Shown here: positions 8,629-16,090 of the stretch, in pieces
How the letters are laid out: every line of letters begins with the position of its first letter
Position numbering within the stretch: position 1 is the first letter of the stretch
Origin: Chitinophaga eiseniae
GTDB lineage: Bacteria > Bacteroidota > Bacteroidia > Chitinophagales > Chitinophagaceae
DNA length: 64,000 nucleotides
Assembly (NCBI RefSeq): GCF_900167135.1
Contig: NZ_FUWZ01000001.1
Span: forward strand, 1,598,336-1,662,335
Direction of reading: 5' to 3'
Program-made: the position numbers and the translations under genes
The notes under the pieces: generated by a model
Told to the model about the DNA's origin: nothing
The model's database searches: none
Seen by the model: only the letters and a program-made list of their open reading frames with translations

Positions 8629-9567
8629 ATGAAACAGACGATTTTAGGCGCCGGCGGCGCCGTAGGCGTGGAAGTAGCCAGAGCGCTCACCGCCTGCACC
8701 CACGATATCCGGCTGGTAGGCCGTAACCCCCAAAAGGTGAATACTGCCGACGAACTATTTAAAGCAGATCTTACGAACAGAGAAGAAGTATTCCGCGCAG
8801 TGGCCGGCAGCAGTATCGTATATCTGACCATCGGCTTTGAATACAGCACGCGGATATGGAGGCGGTCATGGCCCGCACTCATCCGCAATGTCATAGACGC
8901 CTGCCTCACGCATAACGCCAGGCTGGTGTTTTTCGACAATGCCTATGCCATCGGCGGGAACGGCGTAAACCATATTACCGAAACAACGCCTTTCCGCCCG
9001 TCCAGCCAGAAAGGCGTTATCAGGACAGAAGTGGACGATATCCTTCTGCAAAGTATCGAACAGCAGGGACTGCAGGCGCTCATCGCCCGCTCACCGGACA
9101 TCTTTGGGGACATCAAGGTGAACAGCGTATTGATGCACCTGGTGTACGATAACCTGGTAAGAGGGGAGAAGGCCGTCTGGCTCTGCAACGCCGATGCGGT
9201 TCACAGTATCGGCTATACGCCGGAACTGGCTAAAGGCACCGTGATGCTCGGCAACACACCTGACGCCTATGGCCAACTGTGGAACCTGCCGGTAGATACG
9301 CGGCCTATCACGGGCAGAGAATGGATACAGCTGTTTGCAAAGGCGCTGGGGAAGAATAACGCCCTGGAAGTGCTGCCCGCAGCGCTGGTGAAAGAGCTGG
9401 GCACAGATAACCAAATCATGCACGAGCTCTTCGAAATGTTGTACCAATACGACCGTGATTACTATTTTGACAGTACGAAGTTTAATCAGCGCTTTCAGTA
9501 TACGCCCATCACCCATGCACAAGCCGTGCAGGAGACGGTGGCGCGGCTGGCCCGGAAAGCGGATTAA
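8629..9567 (+). CDS. NAD(P)-binding Rossmann-fold epimerase/dehydratase-like protein
   Basis: A 312-residue extended-SDR-like protein. The N-terminus KQTILGAGGAVGVEVARAL has the glycine-rich nucleotide-binding turn (GAGGAVG) after beta-1. LVFFDNAYAIGGNG carries the YAIGG-like segment after beta-5, and VARSPDIFG-like and C-terminal substrate-binding regions follow. The ATG at 8629 is used because any earlier in-frame start would lie inside the terminator stem at 8559-8591. It stands alone on the plus strand ahead of the tRNA. The substrate is unknown. Confidence 0.8.
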   Translation: MKQTILGAGGAVGVEVARALTACTHDIRLVGRNPQKVNTADELFKADLTNREEVFRAVAGSSIVYLTIGFEYSTRIWRRSWPALIRNVIDACLTHNARLVFFDNAYAIGGNGVNHITETTPFRPSSQKGVIRTEVDDILLQSIEQQGLQALIARSPDIFGDIKVNSVLMHLVYDNLVRGEKAVWLCNADAVHSIGYTPELAKGTVMLGNTPDAYGQLWNLPVDTRPITGREWIQLFAKALGKNNALEVLPAALVKELGTDNQIMHELFEMLYQYDRDYYFDSTKFNQRFQYTPITHAQAVQETVARLARKAD

Positions 9568-9628
9568 TACCAGCGCCAGCCGGCGGCAGCAGGCCCACAT
9601 GCTGCTTTCCGGCTGGTTTGCATTTTTT

Positions 9629-9660
9629 TTTGTTTATTTAAACGGAGTTATATACCTTTG
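9629..9660 (+). promoter_or_regulatory. Promoter of tRNA-Ser
   Basis: TTTG (9629-9632), a 20-nt spacer and TACCTTTG (9653-9660) match the Bacteroidota consensus TTTG-N19..21-TAnnTTTG exactly. The tRNA begins 10 nt after the -7 box. Confidence 0.85.
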
Positions 9661-9669
9661 CGCTCCACT

Positions 9670-9754
9670 GGAGAGTTGGCAGAGCGGTCGATTGCGGCAG
9701 TCTTGAAAACTGTTGACTGTAACAGGTCCCGGGGTTCGAATCCCTGACTCTCCG
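9670..9754 (+). tRNA. tRNA-Ser (anticodon TGA)
   Basis: An 85-nt class II tRNA. The acceptor stem GGAGAGT (9670-9676) pairs with ACTCTCC (9747-9753) and the discriminator is G9754. The anticodon stem GCAGT/ACTGT encloses loop CTTGAAA with anticodon TGA at 9704-9706, which reads UCA and wobble Ser codons. A long variable arm and a T-loop GGTTCGAATCC are present. CCA is not encoded; the following bases are CTG. Confidence 0.97.
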
Positions 9755-9784
9755 CTGAGAAGACGAGCAATCGTTTAACATCTT

Positions 9785-9818
9785 AAAAAAGAGCGCCTTT
9801 AAATGGCGCTCTTTTTTT
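9785..9818 (+). terminator. Terminator after tRNA-Ser
   Basis: AAAAAAGAGCGCC pairs with GGCGCTCTTTTTT around a TTTAAAT-type loop. The long U-tract fits termination of the tRNA transcript; the A-rich left arm may also stop the opposing NTF2-like gene. Confidence 0.85.
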
Positions 9819-9861
9819 ATTGCCATCAATGATTATAGTTTGGTGTTGATGTTATCTGCTG

Positions 9862-10314
9862 TCATCTCACCACATACGTCGCCTGCATCCCCAGGAGCAC
9901 CCATCCCTTTTCCGCGAATATATACGTTTCCGTTACCCGCTCATCCATACTTTGCGTTTTATCGCCTTTAGTGATGGTAATGTGGACAATGGCGGTGAGT
10001 ACTGCGGTGCTTCCTGCGATCACTACTTTTTTGTCAGTGGAGGTTAATTCAGTAAACCTGATGCCGGGATTCATGGCAAAGCCCTCCACAAATAGTTGTT
10101 TGTCCATGAGTACGGCGTCTGCGCTGGTGAAGGAGAACTGCCCGTACAGTTGTGTAGTCAGGCCGTCGCGGTTTTTCTCTAACAGCGCTTTGTAAACATC
10201 GTTATGGATGCGGATGATTTCCTGGCTGGAAGTGTTGGAGGTTGTCATGATGGTTTGCCCTTGGTTTGTGAAACATAATGAGAGAATAAACAATGTGATG
10301 GCGATCTGTTTCAT
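9862..10314 (-). CDS. Secreted NTF2-like / DUF4440 (SnoaL-type) protein
   Basis: A 150-residue protein with an N-terminal signal (MKQIAITLFILSLCFTNQGQ). A small cone-shaped NTF2-like fold is suggested by IIRIHNDVYKALLEKNRDGL at the start, a central MDKQLFVEGF region, and the final strands ETYIFAEKGWVLLGMQATYV. Such proteins bind small hydrophobic ligands or act as stress factors; no catalytic role can be assigned. It follows the Crp/Fnr gene at 10370-10969 on the same strand. Its promoter region carries a TAATTTTG -7 box (plus-strand 10329-10336) and a 16-bp palindrome, which suggests control by that regulator. Confidence 0.8.
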   Translation of the reverse strand: MKQIAITLFILSLCFTNQGQTIMTTSNTSSQEIIRIHNDVYKALLEKNRDGLTTQLYGQFSFTSADAVLMDKQLFVEGFAMNPGIRFTELTSTDKKVVIAGSTAVLTAIVHITITKGDKTQSMDERVTETYIFAEKGWVLLGMQATYVVR

Positions 10315-10328
10315 ACATTATTTTCTTT

Positions 10329-10336
10329 CAAAATTA
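10329..10336 (-). promoter_or_regulatory. -7 box of the NTF2-like gene
   Basis: CAAAATTA on the plus strand reads TAATTTTG on the minus strand, an exact TAnnTTTG match, 14 nt before the start codon. A transcription start near 10325 places the palindrome at 10359-10374 about 41 bp upstream. Confidence 0.6.
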
Positions 10337-10358
10337 AAAGGCGGGCGGGTATCCATTG

Positions 10359-10374
10359 TATAACCCGGGTTATA
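10359..10374 (-). promoter_or_regulatory. 16-bp palindrome, candidate Crp/Fnr operator
   Basis: TATAACCCGGGTTATA is a perfect 16-bp palindrome that overlaps the stop codon of the Crp/Fnr gene and precedes the NTF2-like gene. Its centre (10366.5) lies 30.5 nt from the upstream edge of the -7 box, the geometry of class II activation. Confidence 0.55.
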
Positions 10375-10969
10375 ATCCGCTTTTCGACATCAATCTTTTT
10401 CTTATCCGGCTCAAAGAGGGCTGTCTGACGCCTATGTACGACGCCAGGTGGTATAAGGGAATGCGTTCAATAAGCTGAGAGCGGTTCATGACAAGACTGA
10501 TATACCGCTGTTCTGCTGTTTCCAGTAACAGGGCTTCCGCCCGCTGCTGTGAGGAAATGTACAGCCTTTCTGTTACCAGGCGGCCGAACCTTTCCCAATA
10601 GGTGGAGTGGCTAAACAGGTACTGTAACGTATCATAAGATACTAAAAACACTTCGGTATCTTCCAGCGCTTCCACCCATATTTTGCTTTTTGATTGCGAG
10701 AGAAAATTATGATAGGCTTTCGCCCATTGTCCTTCGAGAAAAAAATCGACGCATTTTTCTTCACCGTCGATGATATAGTAAGCCCGAAAAGCCCCTTTTA
10801 GTACAAAGGCTATCTCTTGACTGACTTTACCTGCTTCAATAAAACAGGTTCCTCTTTTAAAGAAAGCCGGGCGTAGTTTCTCCTCAAAGGCGGACCAATC
10901 CCCCGGGGAAACCGGATGTACCGCGTTGACAGCGTCGAAAACTTGTTGCTTTTCAGGTGTTATGTTCAT
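10370..10969 (-). CDS. Crp/Fnr family transcriptional regulator
   Basis: A 199-residue protein. The N-terminal cyclic-nucleotide-binding-like beta-roll (about residues 30-115) contains FIEAGKVSQEIAFVLKGAFR, and a dimerisation helix follows. The C-terminal winged HTH is LASYIGVRQPSLSRIRKRL, the form usual in Bacteroidota members of this family. No Fnr-type cysteine cluster is visible, so iron-sulphur sensing is unlikely. The palindrome at its 3' end and the next gene suggest a local two-gene module. Confidence 0.9.
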   Translation of the reverse strand: MNITPEKQQVFDAVNAVHPVSPGDWSAFEEKLRPAFFKRGTCFIEAGKVSQEIAFVLKGAFRAYYIIDGEEKCVDFFLEGQWAKAYHNFLSQSKSKIWVEALEDTEVFLVSYDTLQYLFSHSTYWERFGRLVTERLYISSQQRAEALLLETAEQRYISLVMNRSQLIERIPLYHLASYIGVRQPSLSRIRKRLMSKSGL

Positions 10970-10985
10970 AAAGAACGGATTTTTG

Positions 10986-11936
10986 TTAGTGGCTGATGGA
11001 GAATTTTTTCGGTTTCATCCCGATATGTGCTTCAAATACCCTTGAAAAATGACTGAGATTAGAAAACCCTAATTGATATCCCACCTCAGAAACGGAAAGT
11101 GTTCCTTCTTTTAACAGCCGTGCCGCTTCCTGCATCCTGTATTTTTGATAATGTTCGAAAATACTGTCGCCGAAAATCTGGCGGAACAATGTTCTTAATT
11201 TAGTTGGGCTCATATTGGCGGCTATCGCCAAATCATTTATCACCGGCGGTTCATCGAGTTGGGAGAGGATGCGTGCTTTGATATCGTAAATGGTTTGTAC
11301 ATCGTTCCCTTTCAGCGGGTACAGCTGTTTTTCCTGCCTTTCTTCCAGCTTCATCAGCAGCATGCAGATCAGTTCTTCTGCTTTAATTTTTCTAAAGACC
11401 CATTTGAAGCTGTCTTCCACACTTTCGGAGATGATGTCATGCAGGATTTTTTGGATAGCGGGTGATATCATCTGCTCAAACAGCAGTGGTTGCGCATTTT
11501 CAGCTAAGCTTTGTAAGACAGGCGATTTTTGGGAAAGCGTAAACAGCTCCTCCAGGTATTGCGGGGCGATTTCAATATTCACGGAAGACGTATTCTCCTG
11601 GATGGAGATGACCGCATCGGTGTTAAACCGGCTGGTGGCTATCAGCACCGAGGGACTTTGTTTTGAACGCGGACCGGCATCGATATGCTGGAATTTAAAA
11701 AGGATCGTTTTCCCCGGGGTGTTGATCTCCGGGTTCCCGATGACTGTTTCTTCGTTCAACCGGTAGTGGAGGATCAGCATCCGGATGTTTTCATTGAACA
11801 CACAGCCCGCACAGTACCCGGTGCCGTAGGCTGCCGGAACATCGATCCTGCCTTTCTTCACTTTTACGCCCCATAGCTTCGCCAGTTGGGCGAAAACAGG
11901 CGGTGTAACGTAACGGGGTGATTTTGATTTTGTCAT
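10986..11936 (-). CDS. AraC family transcriptional regulator
   Basis: A 316-residue protein with a C-terminal AraC DNA-binding domain: first HTH ATLRKLFRQIFGD-like segment and second HTH VSEVGYQLGFSNLSHFSRVF, ending HIGMKPKKF. The N-terminal sensor half is unassigned. It is divergent from the oxidoreductase/MFS pair at 12016-14147, and the shared region holds an inverted repeat (11950-11967), so it probably controls that pair and itself. It lies 16 nt upstream of the Crp/Fnr gene, with which it may be co-transcribed. Confidence 0.88.
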   Translation of the reverse strand: MTKSKSPRYVTPPVFAQLAKLWGVKVKKGRIDVPAAYGTGYCAGCVFNENIRMLILHYRLNEETVIGNPEINTPGKTILFKFQHIDAGPRSKQSPSVLIATSRFNTDAVISIQENTSSVNIEIAPQYLEELFTLSQKSPVLQSLAENAQPLLFEQMISPAIQKILHDIISESVEDSFKWVFRKIKAEELICMLLMKLEERQEKQLYPLKGNDVQTIYDIKARILSQLDEPPVINDLAIAANMSPTKLRTLFRQIFGDSIFEHYQKYRMQEAARLLKEGTLSVSEVGYQLGFSNLSHFSRVFEAHIGMKPKKFSISH

Positions 11937-11942
11937 TTACGA

Positions 11943-11995
11943 CTATTTTATAGTTAAAAGTAACTATTTTATTCCTGATGGATATGTCAACTTTG
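11943..11995 (+). promoter_or_regulatory. Divergent control region with inverted repeat and -7 box
   Basis: ATAGTTA-AAAG-TAACTAT (11950-11967) is a perfect 7-bp inverted repeat. It sits between two direct copies of CTATTTTA (11943-11950 and 11964-11971). CAACTTTG (11988-11995) is a one-mismatch -7 box for the oxidoreductase gene. The repeats are candidates for AraC binding. Confidence 0.55.
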
Positions 11996-12015
11996 CATTG
12001 TTAAACGTAGCGAAT

Positions 12016-12930
12016 ATGACTATAAAGGCAATGCAATATAAGGTGTATGGCGCCCCAGAGGCTGTTCTTGAAGTAGCCCGTATTTTAAAACCTGCGCCTT
12101 CGCCCGGACAGATACGGATAAAAGTCCGTGCAGCAGGGGTGAACCCTTCGGATTGGAAACGAATGGAAGGACAATACCAGGCTTTTGACGAGGTGGTTTT
12201 CCCTTCCGGCGTTGGTGTGGAAGCGTCCGGGACCGTGGATGCGATTGGCGAAGGCGTAACGGGCGTGCGTATAGGTGATGCCGTTTTTGGTTATGGGAAC
12301 AGCACGATGGCCGAATATGCTGTTTTATCCAATTGGGTGAAGAAACCGGAGGGGGTGCCTTTCGAAGTGGCGGCGGCCATCCCGGTAGTGTCAGAAACAG
12401 CCTGGCGCTGCCTGGACGACCTGGATGCGGCTCCCGGTAGTACCATTCTGGTGAGTGGCGCCGCAGGCGGGATCGGGTCTGCTGTGGTGCAGCTGGCACG
12501 CAGACGGGGTCTACAGGTGATTGGTACTGCCAGCGTGCGCAATCACGATTATTTACGTGAATTGGGAGCCATCCCCACCACTTACGGCGACGGGCTGAAA
12601 GACAGGGTAACAGCGCTCGCCCCGGATGCTATTGCCGGTGCGCTGGATATTGCCGGTTCGGGCATTATCCCTGAGTTGATCGACATCGTGGGATCTCCTT
12701 CCATGGTGGTATCCGTGACGGATTTTTCCGCCCTGGACTATGGCGCGCGCTTTTCAGCCGGTCCGCCGAGAAATGTCCATCAGGTGCTTTCCGAAGTGGC
12801 AGGTCTGTATGAGAAAGGTTTGTACCAGCTGTATATACAAGCCGTTTTCCCGCTGGAAGAGACTGTCCGCGCACTGACGATCAGCTCGCAGAAACAGGTG
12901 AGAGGAAAACTGGTGATTGTTGTTAACTAA
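12016..12930 (+). CDS. NAD(P)H:quinone oxidoreductase-like MDR protein
   Basis: A 304-residue zinc-independent medium-chain dehydrogenase/reductase. The N-terminal GroES-like domain contains VRAAGVNPSDWKRMEGQY. The nucleotide-binding domain has the MDR signature ILVSGAAGGIGSAVVQLARR and the C-terminal closing segment GKLVIVV. The family reduces quinones or enones with NADPH. I use ATG 12016 rather than a TTG further upstream, since it lies 20 nt after the -7 box. The MFS gene starts 8 nt after its stop, so the two form an operon opposite the AraC regulator. Confidence 0.88.
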   Translation: MTIKAMQYKVYGAPEAVLEVARILKPAPSPGQIRIKVRAAGVNPSDWKRMEGQYQAFDEVVFPSGVGVEASGTVDAIGEGVTGVRIGDAVFGYGNSTMAEYAVLSNWVKKPEGVPFEVAAAIPVVSETAWRCLDDLDAAPGSTILVSGAAGGIGSAVVQLARRRGLQVIGTASVRNHDYLRELGAIPTTYGDGLKDRVTALAPDAIAGALDIAGSGIIPELIDIVGSPSMVVSVTDFSALDYGARFSAGPPRNVHQVLSEVAGLYEKGLYQLYIQAVFPLEETVRALTISSQKQVRGKLVIVVN

Positions 12931-12938
12931 ATAATGTG

Positions 12939-14147
12939 ATGATGAAACCGAAGAAAATTCCTCTATTTATTTTGTTGGCCATTGTGCTGTTAAATTCCAT
13001 TGGCTTCTCCATTGTGCTGCCGCTGCTGCCGTTTTTGGTCGGTAAATATTTGCCGCAGCAACAGGTAGTGGCAGGCATGAGTGCTTTACTGTCTATCTAT
13101 GCCGCCTGCACCTTTTTCGCCGCACCGGTCCTCGGAGCACTGAGTGACCGTTTCGGCCGGAAAATCATTTTGATGGTTAGTCTGCTCGGTTCTGCCGTAG
13201 GATTTGTATTGTTCGGCATTGGCGGGGCTTTATGGGTCCTTGTCCTGGGCCGGCTTATTGACGGGCTTACCGCCGGAAGCATCAGTGCTATCTTCTCTTA
13301 CATTTCAGATACTACGGAAGCAAAAGAACGCACCAAATGGTTTGGCTACGTAGGGTCTGTGATGGGTATTGGTAAAATCGGCGGGCCGGCGTTAGGCGGC
13401 CTGCTGGGCAGTATCTCGGTGGCGTTGCCTTTTTATGTGACTGCCTTTCTGATATTCTTTTCTGCAGTGTTGGTGTATTTCCTGTTACCGGAATCCCTTG
13501 CGTCTCATAAAAGAACGAAACGTATAGCGCTGAATAGTTTCAATGTATTTTCCCATTTCAGCAGTGTTTTTCGCCTCCCGGGTGTTGCCCTGCTGTTAGG
13601 CGTAGGCGTATTGTTTTATATCGGAATAGGTGTTTTCCAGTTCAACTTTACACTTTTCCTCAAGGACGTATACGAGTGGTCTCCTGCATTGATCGGTAGT
13701 TTACTTACCCTGGTGGGTATTTGCGAAATCCTGGTACGTGCAGCATTGTTGCCTCGTTTGCTGGGGCGTTTTACCGCGCGGCAGATTGGCATATGGGGAC
13801 TCTTGCTGATGGCGACGGGACTGGTGTTGATACTCTCCGGTGTTTATGTGCATGCCAGCCTGTTGATTTCTCTTGCGGTTGTCTGTATCATTTCCGGCGA
13901 AGGTTTGTTTGAACCGACATACACCGGGAGGCTTTCGGAATCTGTCGACGAGACGCAACAGGGGACATTGCAGGGTGTGAACCAAAGCCTGCAGTCTCTC
14001 ACCAATATCCTGGTGCCAGTCGGTGGCGGCGTCATTTATTTTTACAGCGCAGGTTGGCTATACGCTACCGCTACCATGGTTGTTCTATTGGCTGTTGTGA
14101 TCTATGCCAGGTCTATGCCGGCTATAAAGGAAGTACACTCCTTATAG
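12939..14147 (+). CDS. MFS drug exporter (TetA-like, 12 TM)
   Basis: A 402-residue major facilitator. TM1 is ILLAIVLLNSIGFSIVLPLL, and motif A appears as GALSDRFGRKIILM in the TM2-TM3 loop. Motif-C-like glycine-rich helices follow (YVGSVMGIGKIGGPALGGLL), with twelve hydrophobic segments in total. The arrangement resembles tetracycline/multidrug antiporters of the DHA1 group. Two adjacent ATGs (12939 and 12942) can serve as start. Operon with the upstream oxidoreductase, which suggests joint response to a toxic, possibly quinone-like compound (inference). Confidence 0.88.
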   Translation: MMKPKKIPLFILLAIVLLNSIGFSIVLPLLPFLVGKYLPQQQVVAGMSALLSIYAACTFFAAPVLGALSDRFGRKIILMVSLLGSAVGFVLFGIGGALWVLVLGRLIDGLTAGSISAIFSYISDTTEAKERTKWFGYVGSVMGIGKIGGPALGGLLGSISVALPFYVTAFLIFFSAVLVYFLLPESLASHKRTKRIALNSFNVFSHFSSVFRLPGVALLLGVGVLFYIGIGVFQFNFTLFLKDVYEWSPALIGSLLTLVGICEILVRAALLPRLLGRFTARQIGIWGLLLMATGLVLILSGVYVHASLLISLAVVCIISGEGLFEPTYTGRLSESVDETQQGTLQGVNQSLQSLTNILVPVGGGVIYFYSAGWLYATATMVVLLAVVIYARSMPAIKEVHSL

Positions 14148-14466
14148 GCTGCCATGAAAAAATATTTGCCATCTGCTATTTTTTTAATAGCTTAGGTACA
14201 GATTGTTAATTGGCTATCCGCCCTACTCGTAAGATTCAACAGATCGTTTGTTCTGCAGCATTCGTTTTATTTCAGACCTCAATAACCATTACTGCTCAAA
14301 GTTTTCAAAGACAAAGTTTAGTCAACATCCTTCTGAATGGAAGCCTGTAGCGCTTACTGTACCGGTATGCCTCATATCGCCGGATACAGCGTGGCCTGTA
14401 TTTTCATGTCTCCATGAAGACCGGCCTTTTATTGTACCCATATCATCTTACCAAACAGAACATCTT
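14148..14466. other. Intergenic region with no recognised feature
   Basis: About 320 nt between the MFS exporter and the heme-motif gene. An upstream in-frame extension of the latter exists but its residues do not resemble a signal peptide. No clear -7 box or strong terminator was found; only a weak CTATT...AATAG stem is seen near 14178. Confidence 0.4.
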
Positions 14467-15966
14467 ATGAAAAAAGCACTCGTTATTGTTTTTGCAGCCA
14501 TAGCGGCAGTCGCTGTCCTTATTGTTTCGTTTAGGAACGCACCCTCCGGAGCTGCTCCTGTGCCTGAAAAAAAAGCACAGTATCCGTTCCAGATAACATT
14601 TAATCCGGATGTTCCCAAGAACCTGGCGGAAGACGCCGATTCCGTGGCCCTGGTCTCGTTTGCCTGGAATGAGTTCTTTGCCCTAAACTGGAAATCGACT
14701 TATAACACGGTGACAAAAGAGCGGGGATATCCCGATAAAAAATGGAGTTTGAGTGAGAATGTTCCTTATCCGCAGGAGCCTGTGGTATGGGAAACCTATG
14801 CGCATCGCGTAGAATTGAGGCCCAGCAATGATACCATGCTGGCCTTTGACAAAATTCCCAAATATGTGTACCTGACCCCGCCGGTTGTAGGCGCAGGGGT
14901 AGATGTTACCTTGTTCAATAACCTTGATGAAAACAATGAAATCGGTTCCTGCAACCTCTATGCGAAGATCACTCAATACGGCAAACAGTTACAGGTGCTT
15001 TATCAGGCGAAGGTCAACAGGGACGAATATATGTACCTGTATAACCATTATCCGGACTCCAATAAATTAAAGAAAGCGGTCGGCATAACGGCGGCTAATA
15101 TCAATCAGTTTTCGGCTTATTATTCCCCTGTTCTTTATCCTTCCTATAATGGGACTACCTGTAATTGCCCGCCGCAGGCGAACGTTGTCTGCCTGCCGTG
15201 TGGAGGCGCCAAGATCCCCGGTACCATGCGTGCCACCTACGTCGGGGCCCTGGAAGTAAAGACAGCATGGAGGGAAATATTCCCCGAAGAAGCCGCCCGG
15301 TATTTTGTCAGAAAAGTGATTACTTACGAGAAATCCGGTAATAACGCTGTCGCCCGCAACAAATACTATGGACTTATCGGTATTCATATCATCCGTAAAA
15401 TGCTCCACTTTCCATCTTTCGTGTTCGCTACCTTTGAACATGTAGATGTAGAAAAAAGTAACATGGGGTTTGTCAGACTGGACACCCTGCCCACACCGGA
15501 CCAGCTGCCGCAGCGATATAAACGCGCCCATCCTATCACAGCCGTGGCGGATTCTTCCACTGCCTATGTACACAGAGAACTGAAGAAAATTAATCCCAAC
15601 TCCATCTGGAAATACTATCGTCTGGTAGGCGTACAGGGCAATCCCACCAATGATACCAAATCATTCAATTATTACCTGGCCAATTATGTTATTGAATCTG
15701 ATCCGCCACTGGCCAACTTCAGAGGTAGCAGCATCAACAACCCGTATGACAGCGGCGTTAATTCACTGTACAAAGGGAAGTTTTACACGATGGGCGGCTG
15801 CCAGGGCTGTCATGGCGTTACCCAGCTGCGGGGAAGCGACTGTTCCTTTGTGATGGGCCTTGTAGACGAACCACATACTACCCCCGATATTTCACGAACA
15901 ACGGATAAACTGGAATTATACAAACAGGCATTTTTGAGTATCTCGGGCATGGGGAATAGGAAGTAA
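14467..15966 (+). CDS. Secreted or membrane-anchored protein with a C-terminal CxxCH heme motif
   Basis: A 499-residue protein. An N-terminal hydrophobic helix (KKALVIVFAAIAAVAVLIVS) can be a signal or membrane anchor. Near the C-terminus C445-Q-G-C448-H449 is a c-type heme attachment motif. A cysteine cluster (CNC...CLPCGG) lies mid-protein. The central part is rich in aromatic residues, with WNEFFALNWK and FPSFVFATFEHVD. I recognise no named domain in the first 430 residues. The ATG at 14467 is chosen for the signal. It may be a periplasmic redox protein; its substrate is unknown. Confidence 0.7.
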   Translation: MKKALVIVFAAIAAVAVLIVSFRNAPSGAAPVPEKKAQYPFQITFNPDVPKNLAEDADSVALVSFAWNEFFALNWKSTYNTVTKERGYPDKKWSLSENVPYPQEPVVWETYAHRVELRPSNDTMLAFDKIPKYVYLTPPVVGAGVDVTLFNNLDENNEIGSCNLYAKITQYGKQLQVLYQAKVNRDEYMYLYNHYPDSNKLKKAVGITAANINQFSAYYSPVLYPSYNGTTCNCPPQANVVCLPCGGAKIPGTMRATYVGALEVKTAWREIFPEEAARYFVRKVITYEKSGNNAVARNKYYGLIGIHIIRKMLHFPSFVFATFEHVDVEKSNMGFVRLDTLPTPDQLPQRYKRAHPITAVADSSTAYVHRELKKINPNSIWKYYRLVGVQGNPTNDTKSFNYYLANYVIESDPPLANFRGSSINNPYDSGVNSLYKGKFYTMGGCQGCHGVTQLRGSDCSFVMGLVDEPHTTPDISRTTDKLELYKQAFLSISGMGNRK

Positions 15967-15986
15967 GTGCCTTCGCTTATAAGGAC

Positions 15987-16022
15987 AAAAAGGTACCATT
16001 TAAGGCCAAAGGGTACCTTTTT
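15987..16022 (+). terminator. Intrinsic terminator after the heme-motif gene
   Basis: AAAAAGGTACC (15987-15997) and GGTACCTTTTT (16012-16022) form a perfect 11-bp stem ending in U residues. Confidence 0.85.
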
Positions 16023-16090
16023 GCGTTTGGATTCACAATAAACGTCTATTTTGGGTGCGGTATATATTCATCCAAAATCCCGGCAGGCCT

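Noticed and set aside
14248..14466. N-terminal extension of the heme-motif protein
   Set aside because: The extension would bury the signal/anchor helix and has no family character; ATG 14467 gives a normal signal sequence.
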